59,815 nt of DNA from Chitinophagaceae bacterium (GCA_947375185.1 CANCEU010000011.1:1-59815), one strand, 5' to 3'. Counted from the first letter of the stretch, positions 35,418-45,166 are shown. A program made the numbers and translations. Notes: generated by a model not told the origin, from the sequence alone.

Positions 35418-37619
35418 TTATTTATTCCACCAATAAGTGAATTTCAATACTACTGCTCTATTTTTTATAAATACAGGACCAATATAATAATTGTCGGTAT
35501 ACACTATAAACAAATCGGACACAGGCTTATATCTCCATTGAAATCTAGTGTTAAAGTTAATGTTTTTAGTTTGTTCATTGTATTGGTAAAATGCGGTAAA
35601 AAATATTTTTTTGCTAAATGTCACATCCATTTTTGGACCTAGGAGTAAAAAATTATTATTACCCCATGGTTGCGGCAAAGAAATTTTATTATAGGTAACT
35701 GCAAAATCAAAATTGACAAAGGGTTGAATTCTATATCCAATATCACCACTTACACTTACTAAATTTCCGTTTGCATAATAACCTCCAACCCTAGTAGATA
35801 AACTAAATGTTGTTTGATGTTGAGGTGCAGATATCCAATCAAATCCTGTTGTATTCCATTGGTGCTTAGTGTGCATTGCAAGTGGCGTTTTCCCAATTCT
35901 AGTTGGATCAAATGGTGCTAATAATTCGACATAGTCATTTTGAACTATTCCAGACAAAGTGCTTTTGTTTCGATAGGTAATTAAATATGTTAAGGCTTTT
36001 GTATTATCTGTGCCCACAAAATTACTATTGTAATAAAACGTGGCACTTATTTGAGGACCATGGCTTAAAATACTACCGCTTTTAGGAAAAAATAATTTGG
36101 TAATGATAGGTGCCAATTTGATATAATTATTTCTTGGAACGTAACCTACTTCTGCATTATAATTATTTCCTACAATTTCATGTTGCCATGCCACAACAAG
36201 ATTCCTTGTATTGTATTGCAGACTACTAGCCGTTAAATAATCATTACCATTTTTATCGGGTGTGAACGATTTTATAAAAATTGTTTTTCCAGACCACTTA
36301 TTATTGGAGGGGGCTATCAAATATTCAAATCCAATATTTCGATTGTATGCATTTGCTAAATGGCTTGTATCATTCGCCGCTTTGTTGTCAAGACCTGTTT
36401 TGTCAATATAAAAAAGTTCAATGCTAGATTTTTTAAAAAGTTTTTTTTGTAACGCAATTACCGAAAAATTTTGAGCAAGTGTGTTATTGTCTAAGTTTGC
36501 AGCAGTTTTCATATCCATTACTCCAATTCTCCACTGCTTATCAAGTTGCCCACTCATTCTGGCGCCATAATCAATATTGGTATTAAGTCCAATGCGTCTT
36601 GAAAAAAATGGCCTTGCCGTTGCAAAACCTAGGTTAGAAAACAAATCGGCGTTCTCTAAAAAAAATTGTCTCTTTTCAGGAAAAAACAATTCAAATCTAC
36701 TTAAGTCAGTAACCTGCCTGTCTACTTCAACTTGCGAAAAGTCGGGATTTAAAGTAAGGTCTAAGTTTAATGATGATGATAAACTCACTTTCGCATCTAA
36801 TCCATATTCACTTCCAATAATACTAGGCTTATTAATTTTACTCCCATCGCTATTAGCAAAATTGTTTGTATAATTGGTTTTAAAGTAAGGGATAAACGAA
36901 ATATTATTTTCGTGATTGGGTAACTCTTGATCCCAAATTAAATTACCAGTATAGGATAGTGAAGCTGTTGGAAAATTTCTTGGCATGGGTGCCCAACTAG
37001 ATTTCTCTGTTGTTTTTAAATCATTTCTGCTAAAGTTAATTCCCCATTCTTTGATTCCCTTTTTATACCTGATTGATTTAAACGGAATAGCAGCTTCCCA
37101 AATATACTTTTTGTCATCATTGGATATTTCTGAAACCCATTTATTATCCCAGTTAAGGTCAACGCTTCCGCCATCATACATGGTACCATCCCACTGAGCG
37201 CCTACCGAATTTGCACCAAATGCAAATCCGTTTGTCAAATCGCCATATGTATCCATAAACACGATGAAATTATCATTCTTACCAAAGTTCCAATCACGCT
37301 TAAGTGATTCAATCATATCTTTCCCTTTCGATGGTTTATAACAGATGGCTAATATGTAAATATTTTTTTCATCATAAGTCATACGCACCTGTGTTGGCAA
37401 GTTTGATATGCTAGTATCCATTGGCAACACCATGGCAAAATCTTTTGCTACTTCTGCAACTTTCCAACTTCCTTCTTCCATTTTTCCATCCACTAAGATT
37501 GGATCAATTGCTTTATGTATATGATATTGAATGTGTGCATTCTTTTTTTGTGCAACGGAAATCATGGAGCAATGTAAAAGAGAAAGTAATATTCCAACGC
37601 GCGCGAAATTTTTTAACAT
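35418..37619 (-). CDS. DUF5916 outer-membrane protein with N-terminal CBM9-like domain
   Basis: The 733-residue product has a signal peptide and an N-terminal CBM9-like beta-sandwich (about 35-230: DPILVDGKMEEGSWKVAEVAKDF, WEAAIPFKSIRYKKG). Then comes the DUF5916 barrel, with the characteristic SRFELFFPEKRQFFLENADLF and ARPFFSRRIG segments, ending in an aromatic barrel strand (VLKFTYWW). The family is found in Bacteroidetes outer membranes and its function is unknown. It is the first gene of the minus-strand array and is divergent from the M24 peptidase gene. Confidence 0.88.
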   Translation of the reverse strand: MLKNFARVGILLSLLHCSMISVAQKKNAHIQYHIHKAIDPILVDGKMEEGSWKVAEVAKDFAMVLPMDTSISNLPTQVRMTYDEKNIYILAICYKPSKGKDMIESLKRDWNFGKNDNFIVFMDTYGDLTNGFAFGANSVGAQWDGTMYDGGSVDLNWDNKWVSEISNDDKKYIWEAAIPFKSIRYKKGIKEWGINFSRNDLKTTEKSSWAPMPRNFPTASLSYTGNLIWDQELPNHENNISFIPYFKTNYTNNFANSDGSKINKPSIIGSEYGLDAKVSLSSSLNLDLTLNPDFSQVEVDRQVTDLSRFELFFPEKRQFFLENADLFSNLGFATARPFFSRRIGLNTNIDYGARMSGQLDKQWRIGVMDMKTAANLDNNTLAQNFSVIALQKKLFKKSSIELFYIDKTGLDNKAANDTSHLANAYNRNIGFEYLIAPSNNKWSGKTIFIKSFTPDKNGNDYLTASSLQYNTRNLVVAWQHEIVGNNYNAEVGYVPRNNYIKLAPIITKLFFPKSGSILSHGPQISATFYYNSNFVGTDNTKALTYLITYRNKSTLSGIVQNDYVELLAPFDPTRIGKTPLAMHTKHQWNTTGFDWISAPQHQTTFSLSTRVGGYYANGNLVSVSGDIGYRIQPFVNFDFAVTYNKISLPQPWGNNNFLLLGPKMDVTFSKKIFFTAFYQYNEQTKNINFNTRFQWRYKPVSDLFIVYTDNYYIGPVFIKNRAVVLKFTYWWNK

Positions 37620-37737
37620 AGGTTTTCAATAAAAGGGCAAACAATCGTTTTGTGCGTTATAAATTTAAACTATTATAGTTAATTAAAATGTATAAGAATA
37701 AGTAATATCTTTAAAAGGTAAAATTCAAATTTGGATT

Positions 37738-39012
37738 ATGAAAAAAGATGCACAATTTAATAGAAGAAAATTTTTAGGGCTCTCTGCATTAACAGCTGCC
37801 TCACTTCCATTAAGCAAGTATGCGATTGCTCAAAACAATGCTACAACTACTGTAAACAATAGCTTTAGAGATAAAATAGTCCCGATAACAGTTGAAGAAA
37901 GAAAACAAAGAATAGCGCGCGCACAGGAGCAAATGGGTCAACAAAAAATAGATGCCCTATTTTTAGAAGGCACTACCTCTTGCTTTTATTTCACTGGCAT
38001 GCGTTGGGGTCAAAGTGAGCGAACATTTGGAGTTGTCATACCAGCAAAAGGATCTATTATATATATCTGTCCTAAATTTGAGGAAGATCGTGCTAAAGAA
38101 TTGATTAAGCCAGCATTTGGTGATGAAGTGCGTTGTTGGGAAGAACATGAAAGTCCTTATGCATTAATAGCAGGTGCGGTAAAGGACAGAGGTGTGGTGC
38201 ATCATAAAATTGGAATGGAAGAACGTGTTCGTTTTTTCATTGCAGACGGAGTTAAAAAAGCAGCACCAGGTATGGAGATCGTAGACGCTACGCCCATTAC
38301 TGCTGGTTGTAGGATGATCAAAAGTAAGGCTGAAATTGCATTGTTACAAATTGCCAATGATGTTACCATTGAAGCATATAAAATGGCTTTCCCCACAATT
38401 AAAGCCGGTATGTCACAAACAGAATTCAGTACTAATATAAGTAGTGCATTTAGAAAATTAGGTTTTAGCGGTGGCGCCATGGTGATTGTAGGAAAGTATT
38501 CGGCATTGCCACATGGAAGTATAGCGCCACAAACTATTCAGGAAGGCGACATTGTATTAATAGATGGAGGTACTACATGCGAAGGCTATGAATCAGATAT
38601 ATCAAGAACCATTTGTGTAGGCAAACCTTCTCAACGTCAAATTGACGTTTGGAATACTGAAAAGCAAGCACAGGATGCCGCTTTTGCCGCTATTAAAATT
38701 GGAGCACCATGCGAAGTAGTAGATGCGGCGGCTAGATCTGTTATTGAAAAAGCAGGCTTTCATAAAAATTATCAATTGCCTGGTTTACCGCACCGAACAG
38801 GTCATGGTATTGGATTAGATGGACATGAGTGGACCAATTTTGTAAAAGGAAATAAAACCCCCATTCAAATTGGTATGTGTTTTAGCAATGAACCCACAAT
38901 TAGTATTCCAGGTGAATTTGGAATAAGACTTGAAGACTGTTTATATATTGGTGAAGATGGACCACACTTTTTTACAAAACAAAGTATTTCCATTGAGCAA
39001 CCATTTGGTTAG
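37738..39012 (+). CDS. Xaa-Pro peptidase (M24 family) with Tat signal
   Basis: The 424-residue product starts with a twin-arginine signal (FNRRKFLG, then a hydrophobic stretch to about residue 31, IAQ). The pita-bread domain keeps all five metal ligands: Asp276 (VLIDGG), Asp287 (ESDISR), His356 (GHGIGLDGH), Glu385 (SNEPT) and Glu399 (RLEDC). It removes N-terminal residues before proline in peptides, in the periplasm after folded export. The stop overlaps the convergent gene by four bases. Confidence 0.92.
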   Translation: MKKDAQFNRRKFLGLSALTAASLPLSKYAIAQNNATTTVNNSFRDKIVPITVEERKQRIARAQEQMGQQKIDALFLEGTTSCFYFTGMRWGQSERTFGVVIPAKGSIIYICPKFEEDRAKELIKPAFGDEVRCWEEHESPYALIAGAVKDRGVVHHKIGMEERVRFFIADGVKKAAPGMEIVDATPITAGCRMIKSKAEIALLQIANDVTIEAYKMAFPTIKAGMSQTEFSTNISSAFRKLGFSGGAMVIVGKYSALPHGSIAPQTIQEGDIVLIDGGTTCEGYESDISRTICVGKPSQRQIDVWNTEKQAQDAAFAAIKIGAPCEVVDAAARSVIEKAGFHKNYQLPGLPHRTGHGIGLDGHEWTNFVKGNKTPIQIGMCFSNEPTISIPGEFGIRLEDCLYIGEDGPHFFTKQSISIEQPFG

Positions 39013-40154
39013 TTTACTGAGTGGATGCTTAAATAGGCCGAAGGAGTGGCCGGCCTTGAAGGAGTAGTGGTAATTGGTGTGGTACCATAAAGGGTAGTAC
39101 TACTATTTTTAACACTATAAAATAGTTCAATATAATCATTGGCCCCAAGCTCTATGAAGTAACTGCCTGAGAAAATATTTTTTAAACTGCCACCTTGAAT
39201 AATATAATTTGAATTGGTATTGGGGTAGGCACTACTATTGCGTCTAATCCAAATACTGACTTCGTCATTTCCGATATCCGGTTTAATAAATTGCAAAAGA
39301 TAATTAATCTGAAAAGTACCTGCATCCATAACTGTTACCCTAGTTGGATTACCTGCGCTATTCATTGTCAAATTTATTTTATTCGCTACTTGTTGAAAAT
39401 TTAATTTTACTGCAGTGGCCGTGGAAATACTTGTTATCTGTTTTGATGAATCATAAAAAGCGCCAAATAAATTTTTTGTAGGAATAAAACCAAGACCACC
39501 CACAATATCATTAAAACTAATTGCACCAATCGAAATTTTATTATTTATACGATTGCTCAAACTAATGGTATCTGATTTTTTTAATTTTTCATTGATTGCT
39601 AAATTCATAGCAATACTAATTGGTTTTAAACTATCTGGGGTATTGGTTACCTTGTCAATATTCAATAATTTTGATATTTCTTTTAAACTTCCAACACCGG
39701 TGCCCCCAAGCCCAATAGGAACAATAGCTTCAACCATATTTGCTTTTTCTGCATAAAAGGCAAGTGGCACATAATTTATTTTTTCAATACCAGCATTTAA
39801 AAAAGATAATGCATTATTTGGGTCAATCTCTACTTGTAAATAAAAAGAGTTTGACGACCAATTGATTTGATTAAAATTTCCCATGGTTATTATTTTTCCT
39901 GGCGCTTCATTACCTATATCTATAAAAACAAGTCCTAATACATTTGTCGTGATAGATTTTATTTCTTGGTAAATAATTGAGCCAAAGGCAGAATCTGTTA
40001 AAATAGAAATGCGCAGGGTTATTTGTTTATTCGGTATGATAATTCCATTTTCATTTCGAGCAATTGCCTGAAAGTGAATACCTCTAGTATTTTGTGCGCC
40101 TAATGATTTTAATAAAATCAAATTCATTAATATAAGGGTTAAAAATATTTTCAT
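39009..40154 (-). CDS. Secreted Bacteroidetes protein with N-terminal adhesin-like domain and tail-fibre-like repeats
   Basis: The 381-residue product has a signal peptide (KSLGAQ). Residues ~23-135 match a recurring Bacteroidetes module: IHFQAIARNENGII, ITLRISILT, IIYQEIKSITTNVLGLVFIDIG. The middle (~145-230) has the GLGGTGVGSLKEISKLL and INNKISIGAISFNDIVGGLGF pattern seen in tail-fibre-like and collagen-like surface proteins. The C-terminal ~130 residues are a beta-sandwich (FQINYLLQFIKPDIGNDEVSIWIRR) like a TNF/C1q head. Likely a surface or secreted binding protein. It starts one base after the stop of the T9SS-tailed gene. Confidence 0.65.
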   Translation of the reverse strand: MKIFLTLILMNLILLKSLGAQNTRGIHFQAIARNENGIIIPNKQITLRISILTDSAFGSIIYQEIKSITTNVLGLVFIDIGNEAPGKIITMGNFNQINWSSNSFYLQVEIDPNNALSFLNAGIEKINYVPLAFYAEKANMVEAIVPIGLGGTGVGSLKEISKLLNIDKVTNTPDSLKPISIAMNLAINEKLKKSDTISLSNRINNKISIGAISFNDIVGGLGFIPTKNLFGAFYDSSKQITSISTATAVKLNFQQVANKINLTMNSAGNPTRVTVMDAGTFQINYLLQFIKPDIGNDEVSIWIRRNSSAYPNTNSNYIIQGGSLKNIFSGSYFIELGANDYIELFYSVKNSSTTLYGTTPITTTPSRPATPSAYLSIHSVN

Positions 40155-40155
40155 T

Positions 40156-40710
40156 TTAATGTTGGATTAATTTTAAATATTTTGTATTATAAATACGGTC
40201 AGAAATAATATATTGTATTTGCAAAAAGCAAATCGGAAACAATAATTTTCTAATATTTATTTCTTTGTAAAATTGAATTCCAGAAAAAAGTTCAGTTGAT
40301 GTAAATAATACTTTTCCCTGAAAATCAATTAACTGAATTCCGGTAATCATAATTTCATCCACCTTACTTTGAATAATGATTCGGTCGCTAAATGGGTTAG
40401 GCCCTACTTTAATTTCAACTTCAAAACTATCTAGATGTTTAAAAAGAAGTTGAGGGTAATAGCTGCTTTGTAAAAACCCAGTTGATAATTGAAATTGCGC
40501 TTGCCAATTAAGCATTTGCGCAATGGGTGCTTCGCCTATACTCCAATCAAATGATATATTGCTGATTTGACTAGCACTTCCCATAACATTCATTGTGTAT
40601 GGGTCTAAAAAATGCTGATTGGTTACTTGTTGCCCACTAGCATCGTTTACAAGTCCCATCAGAAAAAACATACATACCTTTTTCTGCTTTTTAGAAAATA
40701 AAATACCCAT
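40156..40710 (-). CDS. Secreted protein with T9SS type A sorting tail; start codon inside a hairpin
   Basis: I start at the ATG at 40710 (MGILFSKKQKK); a TTG nine bases upstream is the only other option. The product is ~184 residues with a signal peptide (~residue 26, GQQ). The C-terminal ~80 residues fit a type IX secretion sorting domain: VGPNPFSDRIIIQSK, IQLIDFQGKVLFTS, then INIRKLLFP and a final KYLKLIQ. Such proteins are moved across the outer membrane by the T9SS and may stay on the surface. It is co-transcribed with the 381-residue protein. The start codon is base-paired in a 14-bp hairpin, noted separately. Confidence 0.7.
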   Translation of the reverse strand: MGILFSKKQKKVCMFFLMGLVNDASGQQVTNQHFLDPYTMNVMGSASQISNISFDWSIGEAPIAQMLNWQAQFQLSTGFLQSSYYPQLLFKHLDSFEVEIKVGPNPFSDRIIIQSKVDEIMITGIQLIDFQGKVLFTSTELFSGIQFYKEINIRKLLFPICFLQIQYIISDRIYNTKYLKLIQH

Positions 40711-40746
40711 ACTTTTCAAACTTGATGTGTTTAAAAGTATGGGTAT
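40703..40746 (-). promoter_or_regulatory. Hairpin that covers the start codon of the T9SS-tailed gene
   Basis: ATACCCATACTTTT (40703-40716) and AAAAGTATGGGTAT (40733-40746) are perfect 14-bp complements around a 16-base loop. On the minus-strand RNA the 3' arm contains the AUG at 40710-40708 and the bases just before it. Translation may thus be blocked until the stem melts or is opened. A terminator is less likely as no T-run follows. Confidence 0.5.
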
Positions 40747-40792
40747 CTATAAAAGTAGTTTCCGAACTATAAATACTCAAACCAGGGTGCGT

Positions 40793-42994
40793 TTACCACT
40801 TTAAATGCATCGACAAATTGATAACACGTCCGTCTAATGGGGCCCAAATTTCAGGAAAGCTTGGATTGGTATAAGGCGCAATCACTAATGATCCGTTTTT
40901 ATTTTGACGCTCATCAAAAACATTTTCACAATTTAAAACAAAGCTAGCTTTTCCTACGTTGTACCTTAACATAATAGCCGCTAATGTATAAGGATTGGTA
41001 ACCGCTCCATTGTCCAAGTATTGTTTTCCAGTATAAGAGGCCTCTACTCCAATTTTAAAATCTTCGCTTAATTCATATGCAAATACGGTAGCAAATTTAT
41101 GTTTTGCAATTAAGGGTAAATTTATAGCTGCCGGATTATAATTTCTTTTTGCATCTGTGTATACATACCCAGCATAAATTTCAAAAGGTGCTTTCATTGC
41201 TTGTATATATGATTCCATTCCTTTTGACTCCAGTGATTTTGATTCATTAGCGAAAATAGATAAGGGATGCACGATACCTCTATAATCAGCAACTTGATAC
41301 ATTTGCAAACTGCGGTAAGAGATTGGATTTTCGATACTGTTGTAAAAAAATGTTTGATTTAAAGTTAGCTCCCAACCATTCCATTTGGTTTTGTAGTTGA
41401 CATCATAATTTGCACCTAATGATTTTTCAGACTTTATATTACTTGCAAATCCATAAATATAGGGAATAGCTCTATCATCTACTTCTGAGCTAAATAAACT
41501 AGGTGTTTTGTAACCCTCTCCTCCGCCAAGCCTCATGGTTACTCTGTTATTCATTTTGTACATCAACGAAAGACGAGGCAAAACAAATGTTCCGTAGTCA
41601 TTGTTATGATCAACTCTTAAGCCAGACTGCAAAGTAAAAGCATGACTTATTTTCCAATCATCTTGAATGAAAGCGCCCATTGTATTAAATGCAGTATTTG
41701 GCAATGCACTACTATCAGGTAAATTTTTTGTAAAAGCTTCTCCATTAAAATTAACCCCCATTACCATATTGTGTGCATCCAATTTTTTTGAATAGGCTAA
41801 TTCGCTGTACCAGCTTGACTGATTTCCACTCATTCCAAATACATTGGTAGTAATATCTCTATTCATTAAACTGTAATTTGCTTTTGCAGTTAACATTCCA
41901 CCATCTTCATATTTCTTTTCCCAAACCGCATCGGCTGTATTTCTTAAACTTTTATTTTGATCAAAATATTGATGTGTGTTATTGTTAATACCTTTTAAAA
42001 CTGACATATCGCCACCATTTCGATCCTCGTAGTTTAAGGTATAACCTAAAGTAAGTGTAGCATTATTTTTTCCATAAACAAAAAACCTTGGATGAACAAA
42101 AACACTCTTCACTTTTGGGACATCTGAAAATCCATCCTTATCAATATCCATTTCTTTTTGTTGAGTAGTCCCTGCATACAATGTATATCCAAGCTCTTTA
42201 TTACGTCCTGAAAAAAAGGTATTTAAGTTTGCTTCATTTAAACTAGAATAATTAAGGGTTAAACTTTTTTCTGGCTTACCTAATTTAGGCTTTTTAGAAA
42301 TTAAATTTAACATACCTGCAATTGCTCCACCACCATATAATGTTGAGCTTGCACCTTTAACTAATTCAATTTGTTGTAAATCCAAAGGTGGTATTTGTAA
42401 AATACTAAAACTCCCTGCATATCCACCAAACAAAGGCATACCGTCTCTTAAAATTTGTGTGTACTTGCCTTGTAAACCTTGAATACGCATATCAGCGTTG
42501 CCTGTAGACGCACTTGTTTGTTGAATTTGTATCCCTGCAATATCACCAAGTAAGCTGGCTATATTTCCGGGCTTAATTCCATTTTCTTCCTTCACCTCTT
42601 CGGAACCTAATACTTCTACCTTTGTTGGTAAATCTTCAATTCTTGAATTGGTTCTCGAAGAGGAGACAATAATAACCTCTTCTAATTCGCCTTTTTCTGC
42701 TGCTAATGAAAAATTTAGAACTTGATTTGATTGACTAACTAAATTGATAAGGGTATCAATTGTAGTATATCCTGTATAACTAATTATCAATTGAGCTTTA
42801 CCAAGTGGTAAATTTGTAATAGTGTATTTTCCATTTTCTTTACTAATACTTCCCTTGTTTGTATTTGCAATACTTATAGAAGCACCTTGTATTACTTTGC
42901 CATTTTCTTTATCTAATATAATACCACTGATTGTTTGGCTATTTGCTGCGTTAACAAAAAGGACACCTATTAAAAAGCCTATGTATTTTAACAT
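40793..42994 (-). CDS. TonB-dependent receptor
   Basis: The 733-residue product has a signal peptide (to ~19), a CarboxypepD-regulatory-like N-terminal extension (~22-95: ISGIILDKENGKVIQGASISIANTNKGS), a TonB-box-like region (EEVIIVSSSR), a plug (~118-230, with PLDLQQIELVKGASSTLYGGGAIAGMLNLISKKP), and a 22-strand barrel ending in LSMHLKW. This looks like the siderophore/cobalamin/metal type, not SusC. It is the second gene after a secreted beta-propeller (32-base gap), suggesting a surface partner. Substrate unknown; I saw no cobalamin riboswitch box. Confidence 0.92.
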   Translation of the reverse strand: MLKYIGFLIGVLFVNAANSQTISGIILDKENGKVIQGASISIANTNKGSISKENGKYTITNLPLGKAQLIISYTGYTTIDTLINLVSQSNQVLNFSLAAEKGELEEVIIVSSSRTNSRIEDLPTKVEVLGSEEVKEENGIKPGNIASLLGDIAGIQIQQTSASTGNADMRIQGLQGKYTQILRDGMPLFGGYAGSFSILQIPPLDLQQIELVKGASSTLYGGGAIAGMLNLISKKPKLGKPEKSLTLNYSSLNEANLNTFFSGRNKELGYTLYAGTTQQKEMDIDKDGFSDVPKVKSVFVHPRFFVYGKNNATLTLGYTLNYEDRNGGDMSVLKGINNNTHQYFDQNKSLRNTADAVWEKKYEDGGMLTAKANYSLMNRDITTNVFGMSGNQSSWYSELAYSKKLDAHNMVMGVNFNGEAFTKNLPDSSALPNTAFNTMGAFIQDDWKISHAFTLQSGLRVDHNNDYGTFVLPRLSLMYKMNNRVTMRLGGGEGYKTPSLFSSEVDDRAIPYIYGFASNIKSEKSLGANYDVNYKTKWNGWELTLNQTFFYNSIENPISYRSLQMYQVADYRGIVHPLSIFANESKSLESKGMESYIQAMKAPFEIYAGYVYTDAKRNYNPAAINLPLIAKHKFATVFAYELSEDFKIGVEASYTGKQYLDNGAVTNPYTLAAIMLRYNVGKASFVLNCENVFDERQNKNGSLVIAPYTNPSFPEIWAPLDGRVINLSMHLKW

Positions 42995-43026
42995 TTGAAT
43001 TGAATCTTTTTTAATTTATTATTATT

Positions 43027-44028
43027 TTACTTTTTTCCAACAACGATGATTTGGAAACTTCCAGGCACAACTGGTGTTCTTTTGTTTTCGGTTACCCCGG
43101 CTGCCTGCGGCTCAAATTTGGCAGCAGGTAAAAAAATATTTCCAGTTGATTCGTCTATGGCAATGGTTCTAGCACTTTTTTGCGTTTTTAAATTTTCAAC
43201 TAATTTATAATTATTAGCATCTATTTGTTTTATAATTGTCATTGATCCTTCTCCGTTAGATGTAAAAATTAATTGTTTGCTGTTGTCATAAACAAGTCCA
43301 TCGCAACCTTCACCGATTGAAATAGTAGCAACGCCTTTCCCTGTTTCATAATTCACCACTATCATTTTCTTTTCTCCTGCCGCAAACAATCTTTTGTTTT
43401 TAATATCTATTGCCAAACCTGTTGGTTCTTCAACTGGCTGAATGCTCCAATGCGCTGTGACTTTAAAATTGATTGCATCAATTTTAATAATCTCATTTTT
43501 ATCTTCAATATTCACATAAATATTTCCTGCTTCATCACTAACCGCAGTTTCTGGTTTACCACCTACCTCAACTGAACCAACAACTTTCATAGTAACTGGA
43601 TCTATGAAGGTTAAATTTTTTCCTCTTCCGTTACAAGTAATTATTTTTTTTGTAAATGGGTCATACATGATAGCATCTGGATTTTCCCCTGTCGGTATGG
43701 TTGCTATAATTTGATTACTACTCACATTAAAAGCGAAAACATTATTTAATCTTCCATTGCTTGTAAAACCTATATTTTGAATAGGGTCAAAAGTAATTCC
43801 ATGCACACCTGTTGTATTTTCAATGATACCAACGGAATCTCCCGAATTTTTATCTAGGATGTTTACCTGTGTACCATGAGATACATATATATTATTTTTA
43901 TAAATGGTGATATAATCCCAACCACCATTACTTTTAATAGAAAATTTATTTTTGATTTTATATGTCCCTCCTTGTGCAATTGCAAAAAATGGAACCATCA
44001 ATAAGATTGATAAAAGTTGTTTTTTCAT
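43027..44028 (-). CDS. Secreted YncE-type beta-propeller, partner of a TonB receptor
   Basis: The 333-residue product has a signal peptide (FFAIAQ near 19) without a lipobox Cys. Repeated blades with YVTN-like features fill the rest (IYVSHGTQVNILDKNSGDSVG, IMYDPFTKKIITCNGRGKNLTFID, IYVNIEDKNEIIKID). Propellers next to TonB receptors can serve as ligand-capture partners, as BtuG does for BtuB in Bacteroides; here the homology is only at the level of fold and context. It is the first gene of the operon with the receptor. Confidence 0.83.
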   Translation of the reverse strand: MKKQLLSILLMVPFFAIAQGGTYKIKNKFSIKSNGGWDYITIYKNNIYVSHGTQVNILDKNSGDSVGIIENTTGVHGITFDPIQNIGFTSNGRLNNVFAFNVSSNQIIATIPTGENPDAIMYDPFTKKIITCNGRGKNLTFIDPVTMKVVGSVEVGGKPETAVSDEAGNIYVNIEDKNEIIKIDAINFKVTAHWSIQPVEEPTGLAIDIKNKRLFAAGEKKMIVVNYETGKGVATISIGEGCDGLVYDNSKQLIFTSNGEGSMTIIKQIDANNYKLVENLKTQKSARTIAIDESTGNIFLPAAKFEPQAAGVTENKRTPVVPGSFQIIVVGKK

Positions 44029-44125
44029 AAGATTGTTTGTATTTCAAAATTAAGACAATAAATTCCGTGAAAGGATTAATTATACATCAACGGAAAGCTT
44101 AATAATAACTTAATGAATGATATGT

Positions 44126-45166
44126 CTAAACCAATTTTAGTAGGCCCCATAGTCCCAATAAATAAACAATAACTACTATAAAAGAGTCTACACCCATTCT
44201 TAAGATTTGCTTTTTGGAATGCAGCACCATCCCAATCATATAAATACCTGTTAAGATGATCCCTAAAACTGTTAAGTAAATATCAGATGGTTTTAAATTG
44301 GGAAGTATTGGATCATTGCCAATCATTGATGCCATTAAAAAAAGTACAAGTAAAAATGCGTTTCCTCCAAAAATATCGCTCACTGCCATGTTGTAATCTC
44401 TAATTTTTGCCGAAGCAATACCTGTAGATATTTCAGGAAGTGCAGTACAAAGCGCAAGTATAGTACCTCCAAAAAGCACACCACTCATACCCCATCTATT
44501 TGCAAGTTGTTCGCCGGTAACTTCTAATCCCCAACCTGCAAATAGGGTTATAATTGCTCCCACTGCCAAAACTACTACTGCTGCATAAATGGAGCCTTTA
44601 AATTTTTTTCGGGGGTTACGTAGATTGTGTTTTATTTCTTGCTTTTGTGCAAAAATGCTCTTCTTTTTAGAAAGATATTTAGAGGTAAGATAAATAGTAC
44701 CAATCCAAATTGCAAGTATGATCCATTCAAAAGGAGTGCTTCTTGCAAAAAAAACATTCTTAGGAAATTGACTTGCAATAATTACTAAACTCAAAATAAA
44801 AATAAGGGAAGCACCTTCAATAATTAGTATTTTGGAGTGCCCCTTTTCAGTTAATGGAGCCGTTCTGCCTACTCCCACAATGTCAATAATTGCTAGTACC
44901 ACAGTTTGTATTGCAATGCCTCCTAAGATATTACTAATGGCAATGTCATAATCACGATGATAAGCCGCAACAGCGGTAATGGCAATTTCGGGAAGGTTGG
45001 TTACAATTGCTAAAAATACCATTCCACCAAAAGCTTCCCCCAAATTAAAATGCGTAGTGATTGCATCAATTGCTAAGGTTAGTTTTATACCACTAATCCA
45101 AATTGCGATTGTAGAAAGTAAAAAAATGATAATCAATAATTGATCCGAAGCACTATCTATAAACAT
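44126..45166 (-). CDS. Calcium/sodium antiporter family protein (CaCA)
   Basis: The 346-residue product has ~10-11 membrane helices and two inverted alpha-repeats that carry the ion-binding Glu residues: FGGMVFLAIVTNLPEIAIT in the first half and FGGTILALCTALPEISTGIA in the second. These are the hallmark segments of Na+/Ca2+ or cation exchangers. A short basic cytoplasmic linker (KKKSIFAQKQEIKHNLRNPRKKFKG) joins the halves. It probably extrudes Ca2+ or a similar cation. It follows the outer-membrane barrel gene by 48 bases on the same strand. Confidence 0.88.
   Translation of the reverse strand: MFIDSASDQLLIIIFLLSTIAIWISGIKLTLAIDAITTHFNLGEAFGGMVFLAIVTNLPEIAITAVAAYHRDYDIAISNILGGIAIQTVVLAIIDIVGVGRTAPLTEKGHSKILIIEGASLIFILSLVIIASQFPKNVFFARSTPFEWIILAIWIGTIYLTSKYLSKKKSIFAQKQEIKHNLRNPRKKFKGSIYAAVVVLAVGAIITLFAGWGLEVTGEQLANRWGMSGVLFGGTILALCTALPEISTGIASAKIRDYNMAVSDIFGGNAFLLVLFLMASMIGNDPILPNLKPSDIYLTVLGIILTGIYMIGMVLHSKKQILRMGVDSFIVVIVYLLGLWGLLKLV

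Noticed and set aside
44029..44125. Cobalamin riboswitch upstream of the propeller-TonB operon
   Set aside because: The gap is under 100 bases and no AGCCACTG-like box or long leader is present.
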